A stretch of 64,000 bases of DNA, taken from Mycobacterium parascrofulaceum ATCC BAA-614. Its GTDB lineage: Bacteria; Actinomycetota; Actinomycetes; Mycobacteriales; Mycobacteriaceae. The notes under the pieces were generated by a model. The model was not told where the DNA came from. It did not search any database and was given only the letters and a program-made list of their open reading frames with translations. Numbering within the stretch: the first letter of the stretch is position 1; each line of letters opens with the position of its first letter. Location of the stretch: contig NZ_GG770555.1 in NCBI RefSeq assembly GCF_000164135.1, positions 133,520 to 197,519 on the forward strand, written 5' to 3'. Below are positions 8,402 through 17,636 of this stretch, in pieces. A program made the position numbers and the translations under genes.

Positions 8402-9598
8402 CTACCGCGCCACGATCACCGACGAGCCGTGCCCGAACAGGCCCTGGTTGGCGGTGACGCCCACGGTGGCGTTCTCCACCTGCCGGCCGGTCGCCTGGCC
8501 GCGCAGTTGCCAGGTCAGCTCGCAGACCTGCGCGATGGCCTGGGCGGGGATGGCCTCGCCGAAGCAGGCCAGCCCGCCCGACGGGTTGACCGGCACCCTG
8601 CCGCCGATGGTGGTGGCGCCGCTGCGGAGCAGCGCCTCGGCCTCGCCCTTGGGGCACAGCCCGAGGTGCTCGTACCAGTCGAGCTCCAGCGCGGTGGACA
8701 GGTCGTACACCTCGGCCAGGCTGACGTCCTCGGGCCCGATGCCCGCCTCGGCGTAGGCCGCGTCCAGGATCTGATCCTTGAACACCCGGTCCGGCGCGGG
8801 CACCGCGGCGGTGGAATCCGTTGCGATGTCCGGCAATTCGGGCAGGTGCTGCGGGTAGCGGGGGGTCACCGTGCTGACCGCGCGCACCGACGGCACGCCG
8901 TCGAGCGAGCCGAGGTGCTTGCGGGCGAACTCGGCGCTGGCCACGATCAGGGCCGCCGCGCCGTCGGAGGTGGCGCAGATGTCGAGCTGCCGCAGCGGGT
9001 CGGCCACCACCGGGCTGGCGAACACGTCGTCGGCCGACGCCTCCTTGCGGTAGCGGGCGTTCGGGTTCTGCAGGCCGTGCCGCGAGTTTTTCACCTTCAC
9101 CTCGGCGAAGTCCTCGGGCGTCGCGCCGTAGAGGTCCATCCGGCGGCGCGCCAGCAGCGCGAAGTACACCGGGTTCATCGCCCCGATCAGGTGGAACCGC
9201 TGCCAGTCCGGGTCGTTCTTGCGTTCCCCGCCGACCGGGGCGAACGCCCCCTTCGGCGTGGTGTCCGCGCCGATCACCAGCGCGACGTCGCAGAAGCCGG
9301 CCAGGATCTGCGCCCGGGCGCTCTGCAGCGCCTGCGAACCGCTGGCGCACGCGGCATAGCTGGAGCTGACCGGCACGCCGTTCCAGCCCAGCTTCTGGGC
9401 GAACGTCGACCCGGCGATGAAGCCCGGATACCCGTTGCGGATGGTGTCCGCGCCGGCGACCAGCTGGATCTGCGTCCAGTCCAGGCCGGCCTCGGCCAGC
9501 GCGGCGCGCGCGGCGATCACGCCGTACTCGGTGAAGTCGCGGCCCCACTTGCCCCACGGGTGCATCCCGGCGCCGAGGATGTAGAGCGGTTCAGGCAT
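8402..9598 (-). CDS. Thiolase-superfamily / lipid-transfer-type protein (Rv1627c-like)
   Basis: 398-residue thiolase-fold protein. The nucleophile-like Cys lies in SYAACASGSQA near residue 84, and the C-terminal catalytic loop NPSGGLACFGEAIPA is present. Members of this SCP-thiolase group act in side-chain degradation of sterols or fatty acyl-CoA, usually together with a DUF35 OB-fold partner. That partner is encoded immediately upstream and overlaps by 8 bases, so the two probably form a complex. The substrate cannot be read from sequence. Confidence 0.85.
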   Translation of the reverse strand: MPEPLYILGAGMHPWGKWGRDFTEYGVIAARAALAEAGLDWTQIQLVAGADTIRNGYPGFIAGSTFAQKLGWNGVPVSSSYAACASGSQALQSARAQILAGFCDVALVIGADTTPKGAFAPVGGERKNDPDWQRFHLIGAMNPVYFALLARRRMDLYGATPEDFAEVKVKNSRHGLQNPNARYRKEASADDVFASPVVADPLRQLDICATSDGAAALIVASAEFARKHLGSLDGVPSVRAVSTVTPRYPQHLPELPDIATDSTAAVPAPDRVFKDQILDAAYAEAGIGPEDVSLAEVYDLSTALELDWYEHLGLCPKGEAEALLRSGATTIGGRVPVNPSGGLACFGEAIPAQAIAQVCELTWQLRGQATGRQVENATVGVTANQGLFGHGSSVIVAR

Positions 9599-10040
9599 CA
9601 GCGGCCACCTTCCACGCGTGCACGATCCGCTCGACGCCGTCGTCGTCGGTATAGAGCGGCATCGTGGTCAGCTCCATCTCCATGCCGACCTTCAGATCGT
9701 CGGCCAGCGTGCCCTCGACGACCTTGCCCAGCACGATCAACCCCTCGCCGGCCAGCTCGACCGCGGCGATCGCGAACGGCTCGAAGGGATCCGGCGCGGG
9801 GTAGGGCGGGGGCGGCGGATACCGGTTTTCGGTGTAGCTCCACAGCGTTCCCCGGGTCGACAGCGCGACCGGCTCCAGCGCGTCGCTGGCGCAGCCCGGG
9901 TTGGGGCAGTTGTTCTCGCGCGGCGGGAAGACGTAGGTGCCGCACGCGGGGCATTTGCCGCCGATCAGATGGGGCTTGCCGGCGTCATCGGTGGCGAACC
10001 ATCCGTCGATCGCCGGTTGTTGGCTGGTGACCTCTGGCAC
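9591..10040 (-). CDS. DUF35 OB-fold protein, thiolase partner (Rv1628c-like)
   Basis: 149 residues. An N-terminal rubredoxin-like zinc ribbon (KCPACGTYVFPPRENNCP, then NPGC) is followed by an OB-fold acyl-CoA-binding domain (residues about 60-140). DUF35 proteins associate with SCP-type thiolases and hydratases. It starts at GTG 10040 and overlaps the downstream thiolase gene by 8 bases. It is divergent from polA, 95 bases away. Confidence 0.85.
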   Translation of the reverse strand: MPEVTSQQPAIDGWFATDDAGKPHLIGGKCPACGTYVFPPRENNCPNPGCASDALEPVALSTRGTLWSYTENRYPPPPPYPAPDPFEPFAIAAVELAGEGLIVLGKVVEGTLADDLKVGMEMELTTMPLYTDDDGVERIVHAWKVAADA

Positions 10041-10105
10041 TCGGCCAGAGTACCCAGCCCCGACGCAGAACTGAAACGTGTTGCAGTTCCGCGGCAGCGC
10101 CTGGC

Positions 10106-10128
10106 TCGTCGGTCGGGGTGCCTAGAGT
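10106..10128 (+). promoter_or_regulatory. polA promoter, PafBC-like but imperfect
   Basis: TCGTCGGTC, then exactly 8 bases, then TAGAGT. The pattern resembles the damage-inducible RecA-NDp/PafBC promoter (TTGTCRGTG-N8-TAnnnT) with two differences in the first box. The -10 hexamer ends seven bases before the GTG at 10136, predicting a leaderless transcript and supporting that start. Confidence 0.45.
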
Positions 10129-10135
10129 GATAGCC

Positions 10136-12847
10136 GTGCCCGCTCCGCCCGCTCAGACGACCGAGGAACAAACCAAGCCGACGCTGATGTTGCTCGATGG
10201 CAATTCGCTGGCATTCCGGGCCTTCTACGCGCTGCCCGCCGAGAACTTCAAGACCCGCGGCGGCCTGACCACCAACGCGGTGTACGGCTTCACCGCGATG
10301 CTGATCAACCTGTTGCGCGACGAGACGCCGACGCACGTCGCCGCCGCGTTCGACGTGTCCCGGCAGACCTTCCGCTCCGAGCGCTACCCGGAGTACAAGG
10401 CGAACCGCTCCTCGACGCCCGACGAGTTCCACGGCCAGATCGACATCACCAAGGAAGTGCTCAACGCGCTGGGCATCACGGTGCTCGCCGAGCCGGGCTT
10501 CGAGGCCGACGACCTGATCGCGACGCTGGCCACCCAGGCCGAACACGAGGGCTTCCGCGTGCTGGTGGTCACCGGGGACCGGGACTCGCTGCAGTTGGTC
10601 AGCGACGACGTGACCGTCCTCTACCCGCGCAAGGGCGTCAGCGAGCTCACCCGGTTCACCCCCGAGGCCGTCGTCGAAAAGTACGGACTGACCCCCACGC
10701 AGTACCCCGACTTCGCCGCCCTGCGCGGCGATCCCAGCGACAACCTGCCCGGCATTCCCGGCGTCGGGGAGAAGACCGCGTCCAAGTGGATCGCCGAATA
10801 CGGCTCGCTGCAGGGGCTGGTCGACAACGTCGACTCGGTGCGCGGCAAGGTCGGCGACGCGCTGCGCGCCAACCTGGCCGGCGTGATCCGCAACCGCGAG
10901 CTCACCGATCTCGTCAAGGACGTGCCGCTGGCGCAGACCCCGGACACGCTGCGCATGCAGCCGTGGGATCGCGACCAGATCCATCGGCTCTTCGACGACC
11001 TGGAGTTCCGGGTCCTGCGCGACCGGCTGTTCGAGACCCTGGCCGCGGTGGAACCCGAGGTCGACGCCGGATTCGACGTGCGCGGCGGCGCGCTGCAGCC
11101 CGGCGAGCTGGCGGAGTGGCTGGCCGAGCACAGCGCGGGCAAGCGGTTCGGGCTGGCCGTCGTCGGCACCCACCTGGCCTACGACGCCGACGCCACCGCC
11201 CTGGCCATCGTGTCGGCCGACGGCGAGGGCCGCTACATCGACACCTCGGCGCTGCAACCCGACGACGAGGCGGCGCTGGCGTCCTGGCTGGCCGATCCGG
11301 GCCCGCCCAAGGCACTGCACGAGGCCAAGCTGGCGATGCACGACCTCGCCGGGCGGGGCTGGACGCTGGCCGGCGTCACCTCCGACACCGCGCTGGCCGC
11401 CTACCTGGTGCGCCCCGGGCAGCGCAGCTTCTCCCTCGAGGACCTGTCGTTGCGCTACCTGCGCCGGGAGCTTCGCGCGGAAACCGCTGAGCAGCAACAG
11501 CTTTCGTTGCTCGACGATAACGACGGGACCGACGACCAAGCGGTGCAGACGCTGATCCTGCGCGCCGTGGCGGTGCTGGATCTGGCCGACGCGCTCGACG
11601 AGGAGCTGGCCCGCATCAACTCCACGTCGCTGCTGGGCGGCATGGAGTTGCCGGTGCAGCGGGTGCTGGCCGGGATGGAACACACCGGCATCGCCGTCGA
11701 TTTGGAGCTGCTCGGCGAGCTGCAGAGCGATTTCGCCCACCAGATCCGCGACGCGGCCGAAGCGGCCTACGCGGTGATCGGGAAGCAGATCAACCTGGGC
11801 TCGCCGAAGCAGCTGCAGACGGTGCTCTTCGACGAGCTGGAGATGCCGAAGACCAAGCGCACCAAGACCGGCTACACCACCGACGCCGACGCCCTGCAGT
11901 CGCTGTTCGACAAGACCGGCCACCCGTTCCTGCAGCACCTGCTCACCCACCGCGACGTCACCCGGCTCAAAGTGACCGTCGACGGCCTGCTGGCTTCGGT
12001 CGCCTCCGACGGGCGGATCCACACCACGTTCAACCAGACGATCGCGGCGACCGGCCGGCTGTCGTCGACCGAGCCGAACCTGCAGAACATCCCGATCCGC
12101 ACCGAGGCCGGCCGGCGGATCCGCGACGCGTTCGTGGTCGGTGACGGCTACAGCGAGCTGATGACCGCCGACTACAGCCAGATCGAGATGCGGATCATGG
12201 CGCACCTGTCCCGCGACGAGGGGCTCATCGAGGCCTTCAACACGGGGGAGGACCTGCACTCGTTCGTCGCGTCGCGGGCGTTCGGGGTGCCGATCGGGGA
12301 GGTCACCGCCGAGCTGCGCCGCCGCGTCAAGGCGATGTCCTACGGGCTGGCCTACGGATTGAGCGCCTACGGCCTGTCGCAACAGCTGAAGATTTCCACC
12401 GAGGAGGCGAAGGAGCAGATGGACGCCTACTTCGCCCGCTTCGGCGGGGTGCGCGACTACCTGATGAACATCGTGGACCAGGCCCGCAAGGACGGCTACA
12501 CCTCGACGGTGCTGGGCCGCCGCCGCTACCTGCCCGAGTTGGACAGCAGTAACCGCCAGGTGCGGGAGGCCGCCGAGCGCGCGGCGCTCAACGCGCCCAT
12601 CCAGGGCAGCGCGGCCGACATCATCAAGGTGGCGATGATCGAGGTCGACAAGGCGATCAAGGAGGCCGGGCTCAAATCCCGCATGCTGCTGCAGGTGCAC
12701 GACGAACTCCTGTTCGAGGTGGCGCCCGGCGAGCGGGAGCGGCTCGAGGCGCTGGCGCGCGAGAAGATGGGCGGCGCCTACCCGCTCGACGTTCCGCTGG
12801 AGGTGTCCGTCGGGTATGGCCGCAGCTGGGATTCGGCCGCCCACTGA
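10136..12847 (+). CDS. polA: DNA polymerase I
   Basis: Repair and Okazaki-fragment polymerase, 903 residues. A 5' nuclease domain spans about 1-310 (LMLLDGNSLAFRAFYALP, GDPSDNLPGIPGVGEKTA). A degenerate 3'-5' exonuclease region follows (about 310-500); mycobacterial Pol I lacks proofreading. The polymerase domain has motif A DYSQIEMRIMAHLS, motif B RRRVKAMSYGLAYGLS and motif C VHDELLFEV. In-frame GTGs exist at 10118, 10127 and 10136. I chose 10136 because it gives the expected length and sits at the predicted transcription start. Confidence 0.96.
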   Translation: MPAPPAQTTEEQTKPTLMLLDGNSLAFRAFYALPAENFKTRGGLTTNAVYGFTAMLINLLRDETPTHVAAAFDVSRQTFRSERYPEYKANRSSTPDEFHGQIDITKEVLNALGITVLAEPGFEADDLIATLATQAEHEGFRVLVVTGDRDSLQLVSDDVTVLYPRKGVSELTRFTPEAVVEKYGLTPTQYPDFAALRGDPSDNLPGIPGVGEKTASKWIAEYGSLQGLVDNVDSVRGKVGDALRANLAGVIRNRELTDLVKDVPLAQTPDTLRMQPWDRDQIHRLFDDLEFRVLRDRLFETLAAVEPEVDAGFDVRGGALQPGELAEWLAEHSAGKRFGLAVVGTHLAYDADATALAIVSADGEGRYIDTSALQPDDEAALASWLADPGPPKALHEAKLAMHDLAGRGWTLAGVTSDTALAAYLVRPGQRSFSLEDLSLRYLRRELRAETAEQQQLSLLDDNDGTDDQAVQTLILRAVAVLDLADALDEELARINSTSLLGGMELPVQRVLAGMEHTGIAVDLELLGELQSDFAHQIRDAAEAAYAVIGKQINLGSPKQLQTVLFDELEMPKTKRTKTGYTTDADALQSLFDKTGHPFLQHLLTHRDVTRLKVTVDGLLASVASDGRIHTTFNQTIAATGRLSSTEPNLQNIPIRTEAGRRIRDAFVVGDGYSELMTADYSQIEMRIMAHLSRDEGLIEAFNTGEDLHSFVASRAFGVPIGEVTAELRRRVKAMSYGLAYGLSAYGLSQQLKISTEEAKEQMDAYFARFGGVRDYLMNIVDQARKDGYTSTVLGRRRYLPELDSSNRQVREAAERAALNAPIQGSAADIIKVAMIEVDKAIKEAGLKSRMLLQVHDELLFEVAPGERERLEALAREKMGGAYPLDVPLEVSVGYGRSWDSAAH

Positions 12848-12939
12848 GTCGCCCGGCGCGGCCCCGCGCCGGCGAGGTTGGCAACGGGGCCGCCGGGTCA
12901 ATGCCTGGATCGCCGTTGGCTCCCGGGACAAGGAGTGCC

Positions 12940-13286
12940 ATGAACGCAGGCTGGATCATCCCGTTCGTCATCCTGGGCGGCGCGCTGCAGACCTGCGGGG
13001 CGTCCTGTCGAAGCCGCTGCCGACCGCCAAGGACGTCGCGTCGATGCCGTGGTGGGCGGTCATCGGCGGGCTGGTCGGGGCAGTCCAGGTGTACGCGGGC
13101 CTCACACTGGTCAACCGCATCGGCGCCGGCACCTTCATGGGCCCCACGGTCACGGCCGCGTTGATCATGTCGCTGGTCGTCGACCATTTCGGCTGGCTGC
13201 GGGTCGATCCACACCCGATCAGCCCGCTGCGGGCGCTCGGCGGCGTCCTGATGGTCGGTGGCGTCGTGCTGATCGCCGCGTTCTGA
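12940..13286 (+). pseudogene. Broken DMT-type (YdcZ/DUF606) transporter gene
   Basis: An ATG at 12940 behind a good AAGGAG site opens MNAGWIIPFVILGGALQTCGA, the normal N-terminus of small YdcZ-type membrane proteins. After about 21 codons the frame goes wrong. The C-terminal half (LSKPLPTAKDVASMPWW onward, with VGAVQVYAGLTLVNRIGAG and a final hydrophobic helix to 13286) continues in another frame. Intact homologues have about 30-40 more residues between these parts, so an internal deletion also shifted the frame. It follows polA on the same strand. Confidence 0.7.
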
Positions 13287-13508
13287 CCACCCGCGGCATT
13301 TCACGCAGGGGCACGCCCGCGAAGGTGACCGGCCGGTGAACAATTGGCCCGAAATCGGCGCCCGCGGCACTTTCACCGTGGACAAACAACCGGACGGCGC
13401 AGGTGGCGAGCCGCCCGGGTTTGGCCAGCGTGTACGCAGTCGAGTAGCCTCAATGGGTAAATCCCAATTTTGTCCCTACGACCCAACCTGTCCGGAGCAA
13501 CCCACCAC

Positions 13509-14951
13509 ATGCCGAGTCCCACCGTCACCTCGCCCCAAGTAGCCGTCAACGACATTGGCTCCAGCGAGGATTTTCTTGCCGCAATAGACAAAACGATCAA
13601 GTACTTCAACGATGGCGACATCGTCGAGGGGACGATCGTCAAAGTGGACCGGGACGAGGTGCTCCTCGACATCGGCTACAAGACCGAGGGCGTCATCCCC
13701 GCCCGCGAGCTGTCCATCAAGCACGATGTCGACCCCAACGAGGTCGTTTCCGTGGGCGATGAGGTCGAGGCTCTCGTTCTCACCAAGGAGGACAAAGAGG
13801 GCCGGCTGATCCTGTCCAAGAAGCGCGCGCAGTACGAGCGCGCCTGGGGCACCATCGAGGCCCTCAAGGAGAAGGACGAGGCCGTCAAGGGCACCGTCAT
13901 CGAGGTGGTCAAGGGGGGCCTGATCCTCGACATCGGCCTGCGCGGCTTCCTGCCCGCGTCGCTGGTCGAGATGCGCCGGGTCCGCGACCTGCAGCCGTAC
14001 ATCGGCAAGGAGATCGAGGCCAAGATCATCGAGCTGGACAAGAACCGCAACAACGTGGTGCTGTCGCGGCGCGCCTGGCTGGAGCAGACCCAGTCGGAGG
14101 TGCGCAGCGAGTTCCTCAACCAGCTGCAGAAGGGCGCCATCCGCAAGGGTGTCGTCTCGTCGATCGTCAACTTCGGCGCGTTCGTCGACCTCGGCGGTGT
14201 GGACGGCCTGGTGCACGTCTCCGAGCTGTCCTGGAAGCACATCGACCACCCGTCCGAGGTCGTCCAGGTGGGCGACGAGGTCACCGTCGAGGTGCTCGAC
14301 GTCGACATGGACCGCGAACGGGTTTCGTTGTCGCTCAAGGCAACCCAGGAAGACCCGTGGCGGCACTTCGCCCGCACGCACGCCATCGGCCAGATCGTGC
14401 CCGGCAAGGTCACCAAGCTGGTGCCCTTCGGCGCGTTCGTCCGCGTCGAGGAGGGCATCGAGGGCCTGGTGCACATCTCCGAGCTGGCCGAGCGCCACGT
14501 CGAGGTCCCCGACCAGGTGGTCGCCGTCGGCGACGACGCGATGGTCAAGGTCATCGACATCGACCTGGAGCGCCGCCGGATCTCGTTGTCGCTCAAGCAG
14601 GCCAACGAGGACTACACCGAGGAGTTCGACCCGGCGAAGTACGGCATGGCCGACAGCTACGACGAGCAGGGCAACTACATCTTCCCCGAGGGCTTCGACG
14701 CCGAGACCAACGAATGGCTCGAGGGGTTCGAGACCCAGCGCGCCGAGTGGGAGGCCCGCTACGCCGAGGCCGAGCGCCGGCACAAGATGCACACGGCGCA
14801 GATGGAGAAGTTCGCCGCGGCCGAAGCGGCCGGACACGCCGAGCAGTCGTCCGGTAACGGCGGTGCGCGCGAGGAGAAGTCGGCCGGCGGGTCGCTCGCC
14901 AGCGACGCCCAGCTGGCCGCGCTGCGGGAGAAGCTCGCCGGCAACGCATAA
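13509..14951 (+). CDS. rpsA: 30S ribosomal protein S1
   Basis: 480 residues with four S1 RNA-binding repeats at roughly 35-105, 123-188, 209-277 and 294-363, for example KGVVSSIVNFGAFVDLGG and GKVTKLVPFGAFVRVEEG. An acidic/Ala-rich C-terminal tail follows. Mycobacterial S1 has fewer repeats than the six-repeat E. coli protein. It binds mRNA for initiation, and in M. tuberculosis its C-terminal tail has been discussed in pyrazinoic acid action. ATG 13509 matches the expected length. coaE begins nine bases after the stop. Confidence 0.96.
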   Translation: MPSPTVTSPQVAVNDIGSSEDFLAAIDKTIKYFNDGDIVEGTIVKVDRDEVLLDIGYKTEGVIPARELSIKHDVDPNEVVSVGDEVEALVLTKEDKEGRLILSKKRAQYERAWGTIEALKEKDEAVKGTVIEVVKGGLILDIGLRGFLPASLVEMRRVRDLQPYIGKEIEAKIIELDKNRNNVVLSRRAWLEQTQSEVRSEFLNQLQKGAIRKGVVSSIVNFGAFVDLGGVDGLVHVSELSWKHIDHPSEVVQVGDEVTVEVLDVDMDRERVSLSLKATQEDPWRHFARTHAIGQIVPGKVTKLVPFGAFVRVEEGIEGLVHISELAERHVEVPDQVVAVGDDAMVKVIDIDLERRRISLSLKQANEDYTEEFDPAKYGMADSYDEQGNYIFPEGFDAETNEWLEGFETQRAEWEARYAEAERRHKMHTAQMEKFAAAEAAGHAEQSSGNGGAREEKSAGGSLASDAQLAALREKLAGNA

Positions 14952-14960
14952 CGGTCCCGC

Positions 14961-16175
14961 ATGCTGCGTATCGGGTTGACCGGTGGCATCGGCGCCGGCA
15001 AGTCGGCGCTGTCGGCCACCTTCGCGAAATGCGGTGCGGTCATCGTCGACGGCGACGTCATCGCGCGCGAGGTGGTCCGGCCGGGCACCGAGGGGCTGGC
15101 GGCCCTGGTCGAAGCTTTCGGTGACGGCATCCTGCTGCCCGACGGTTCGCTGGATCGTCCGGCCCTGGCCGCCAAGGCTTTCCGCGATGACGAGGCGCGG
15201 CAACGGTTGAACGGCATCGTGCATCCGCTGGTCGGCAAGCGCCGCGCCGAGATCATCGCCTCGGTGCCCGGGGATTCGGTTGTCGTCGAAGACATTCCGC
15301 TGCTGGTGGAATCGGGGATGGCGCCGCTGTTCCCGCTCGTCGTCGTGGTGCACGCGGACGTCGAGGTGCGGGTACGACGGCTGGTCGACCAGCGCGGCAT
15401 GCCCGAGGAGGACGCCCGCGCCCGGATCGCCGCGCAGGCCACCGAGGAGCAGCGCCGCGCCGTCGCCGACGTGTGGGTGGACAACTCGGGCAGCCCCGAG
15501 GAGCTGGTGAAACGGGCCCACGACCTGTGGGACAACCGGATCCTGCCGTTCGCGCACAACCTGAGTGCGCGCGAAGTCGCGCGGGCCGCAACGCGGGTGG
15601 TGCCGGCCGACCCGACATGGCCGGACCAGGCGCGGCGGATCGTCAACCGGTTGCAGACCACCTGCGGTCACCGGGCGATCCGCGTCGATCACATCGGTTC
15701 GACCGCCGTGTCCGGCCTCGAGGCCAAGGACGTCATCGACATGCAGATCACCGTCGAATCCCTGGCCGTCGGCGACGAACTCGTCGAACCGTTGTTATCG
15801 GCGGGCTATCCGCGCCTGGAACACATCACCCAGGACGCCGCCAAGAACGATGCCCGCAGCACCGTGCCGGGATTCGACCACAGCGACGATGCCGGGTTGT
15901 GGCACAAGCGGATTCACGCATCGGCCGATCCGGGACGGCCGACCAACGTACACATCCGCGTCGCGGGCTGGCCCAATCAGCAATTCGCTTTACTCTTCGT
16001 CGACTGGCTTAATGCCGATGCCGATGTGCGCGAGCAGTATTCGCGAGTCAAACGAGATGCCGACGCAGGCGCCGACGGTGACATCGTGCGCTATATCACT
16101 GCCAAAGAACCGTGGTTTCGTAACGCCTACCGGCAAGCCTGGGAATGGGCCGACGCCACTGGCTGGAAGCCCTGA
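14961..16175 (+). CDS. coaE: Dephospho-CoA kinase fused to a GrpB/UPF0157 domain
   Basis: Last enzyme of coenzyme A synthesis, phosphorylating the ribose 3'-OH of dephospho-CoA. 404 residues: an N-terminal P-loop kinase (GGIGAGKS at 8-15; catalytic region RQRLNGIVHPLVGKRR) to about residue 200, then a GrpB/UPF0157 nucleotidyltransferase-like domain (VVPADPTWPDQ, IRVDHIGSTAVSGLEAKDVI). The fusion is typical of mycobacteria and was proposed to aid folding of the kinase part. ATG 14961 follows rpsA by nine bases. Confidence 0.95.
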   Translation: MLRIGLTGGIGAGKSALSATFAKCGAVIVDGDVIAREVVRPGTEGLAALVEAFGDGILLPDGSLDRPALAAKAFRDDEARQRLNGIVHPLVGKRRAEIIASVPGDSVVVEDIPLLVESGMAPLFPLVVVVHADVEVRVRRLVDQRGMPEEDARARIAAQATEEQRRAVADVWVDNSGSPEELVKRAHDLWDNRILPFAHNLSAREVARAATRVVPADPTWPDQARRIVNRLQTTCGHRAIRVDHIGSTAVSGLEAKDVIDMQITVESLAVGDELVEPLLSAGYPRLEHITQDAAKNDARSTVPGFDHSDDAGLWHKRIHASADPGRPTNVHIRVAGWPNQQFALLFVDWLNADADVREQYSRVKRDADAGADGDIVRYITAKEPWFRNAYRQAWEWADATGWKP

Positions 16176-16181
16176 GCCACC

Positions 16182-17147
16182 ATGCCGTTCGTCAACGACA
16201 TCCTGGGCCCGCGGCGGCCCTTCGTGGACGAGGTGCCGAAGCTGGTCGCGGGCCGACGGCGGCGCACCAGCACCATCGACACCCATCCGGATGGGGCGGG
16301 CGGCTCCCTGGCCGACCTGCGGGCGCGCGACGTGGTGGGCGCCGAGGACGGGCGCTTCGAAGTACTCGGCGAGATCCGAATGGAGGCACACCTCACCGAT
16401 CAGGTCGTCGACGACATCACTTCGCCCGCCGGTCTGGAAGCACTGCTGGGCTGTCGTGTCGGCGCCGGATTCCGGGCGAAGGTTGGCCGACTGTTCCCTG
16501 AGGAAGCGGAGCGGGCCAGCCTGCTGCATCTGCTGCTCGACGACTGGGTCGGTGCGGCCCTGGTGTCCGGATACGCCACCCAATACGCGGCGATCATCGA
16601 GGGCGTCGAAGAGAAGATGCCGCTGGGCATCGCCGACCGGATGGCCGGGATCTGCGCCGGTTTCGCACCGGACGCTTCGCTGATCGCATACACCGGGCGG
16701 CACGATGTCATCCCGACGGGCCGCGGCCCGGCGGCTCCGCCGCTCAGCGCATTACACGAAGTGGAGCCGCTCCGAGCGCGCGGTATGCGTAGGTACCGAC
16801 GGCTGGATCTGGCGGAAGTCGGCACCGGGTCGGCGCACTTCCAGGCCCACTTCCGCGACTCTCACATGGACGACGACTTGGTGGAGACGATCGTGCACGA
16901 GTACACGGTCGCCGGCACGATAGACACCTTGAGGCGGATGATCACCGGGGTGAACGCCGAAGTACGGGTGTTGCCGTGGCAGGAATGCCCCGGGGCGATC
17001 GGTAGTGCATCCCGCATCCGCGGTATGACTCTCGCCGAGTTACGCGACCGCGTCCGCGGCGAATTCGTCGGCACCAGCACCTGCACCCACCTCAACGACA
17101 CGTTGCGCGCGATCGCCGATCTGGACGCCCTGTTAGACAGCCGGTGA
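16182..17147 (+). CDS. DUF2889 protein
   Basis: 321 residues. The C-terminal half matches DUF2889: the ending VGTSTCTHLNDTLRAIADL is the family hallmark. The region after residue 200 carries a paired Arg-rich strand and a DSHMDDDLVETIVHEYTV segment. The function is unknown; some relatives neighbour CoA-transferase or degradation genes. It starts 6 bases after coaE, so it may share that transcript. Confidence 0.75.
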   Translation: MPFVNDILGPRRPFVDEVPKLVAGRRRRTSTIDTHPDGAGGSLADLRARDVVGAEDGRFEVLGEIRMEAHLTDQVVDDITSPAGLEALLGCRVGAGFRAKVGRLFPEEAERASLLHLLLDDWVGAALVSGYATQYAAIIEGVEEKMPLGIADRMAGICAGFAPDASLIAYTGRHDVIPTGRGPAAPPLSALHEVEPLRARGMRRYRRLDLAEVGTGSAHFQAHFRDSHMDDDLVETIVHEYTVAGTIDTLRRMITGVNAEVRVLPWQECPGAIGSASRIRGMTLAELRDRVRGEFVGTSTCTHLNDTLRAIADLDALLDSR

Positions 17148-17177
17148 GGCGAGGTGAGAGGAGTCGGGCAATCGAAC

Positions 17178-17606
17178 TCAGGCGGGTAGCGGTGCGCCGC
17201 AGGCCAACGCGCCGTTGTTGGGGTCGGCGTTGCCGGGTGCCGGCTTGACCAGTTGGTCGGCCTGCGTGAACACGTTGTCGTCGACGTCGATCTCGCAGTG
17301 CACGTTCGCCGAGTAGGGAAAATGCAGCACGATCCGCATGCCGGCCTGCGCCGGGTCGGGCAGTACTGTGTTGGCCTCGAATGCGTTGCCGGGCATGGAC
17401 GGAAGGTTGGTGGTGTTCGTCTGGCCGCCGTTGATGATGAAGGTGGCCTGGCTCCCGGTGGTCAGCGCATCGATCCTGGCGCGGTAGGTGATGTTGTGCA
17501 GGTCCGCCCGCGCGGTCGCCGGCCCCCACTGGGAGCCGACGGCGACGATCGTCACGGCGGTGATCGGCAGCAGCCTGCGACCGGTGCAGCTCATAACCGC
17601 TGACAT
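17178..17606 (-). CDS. Small secreted protein
   Basis: 142 residues with a signal peptide: a basic start (SCTGRRLLP), a hydrophobic core (ITAVTIVAVG) and an ATARA-D cleavage site near residue 34. The mature part contains two Cys residues likely to form a disulfide (VHCEID, LACGAP) and is rich in beta-prone segments. Mycobacteria encode several such exported proteins of unknown function. A second ATG at 17594 is an equally good start. Convergent with the DUF2889 gene. Confidence 0.65.
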   Translation of the reverse strand: MSAVMSCTGRRLLPITAVTIVAVGSQWGPATARADLHNITYRARIDALTTGSQATFIINGGQTNTTNLPSMPGNAFEANTVLPDPAQAGMRIVLHFPYSANVHCEIDVDDNVFTQADQLVKPAPGNADPNNGALACGAPLPA

Positions 17607-17636
17607 TACGCCCGCCGCGATCCGCGGACCAAGCGG

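Noticed and set aside
9965..12931. 988-codon minus-strand open frame across polA
   Set aside because: Antisense shadow of polA; the plus strand carries all Pol I motifs.
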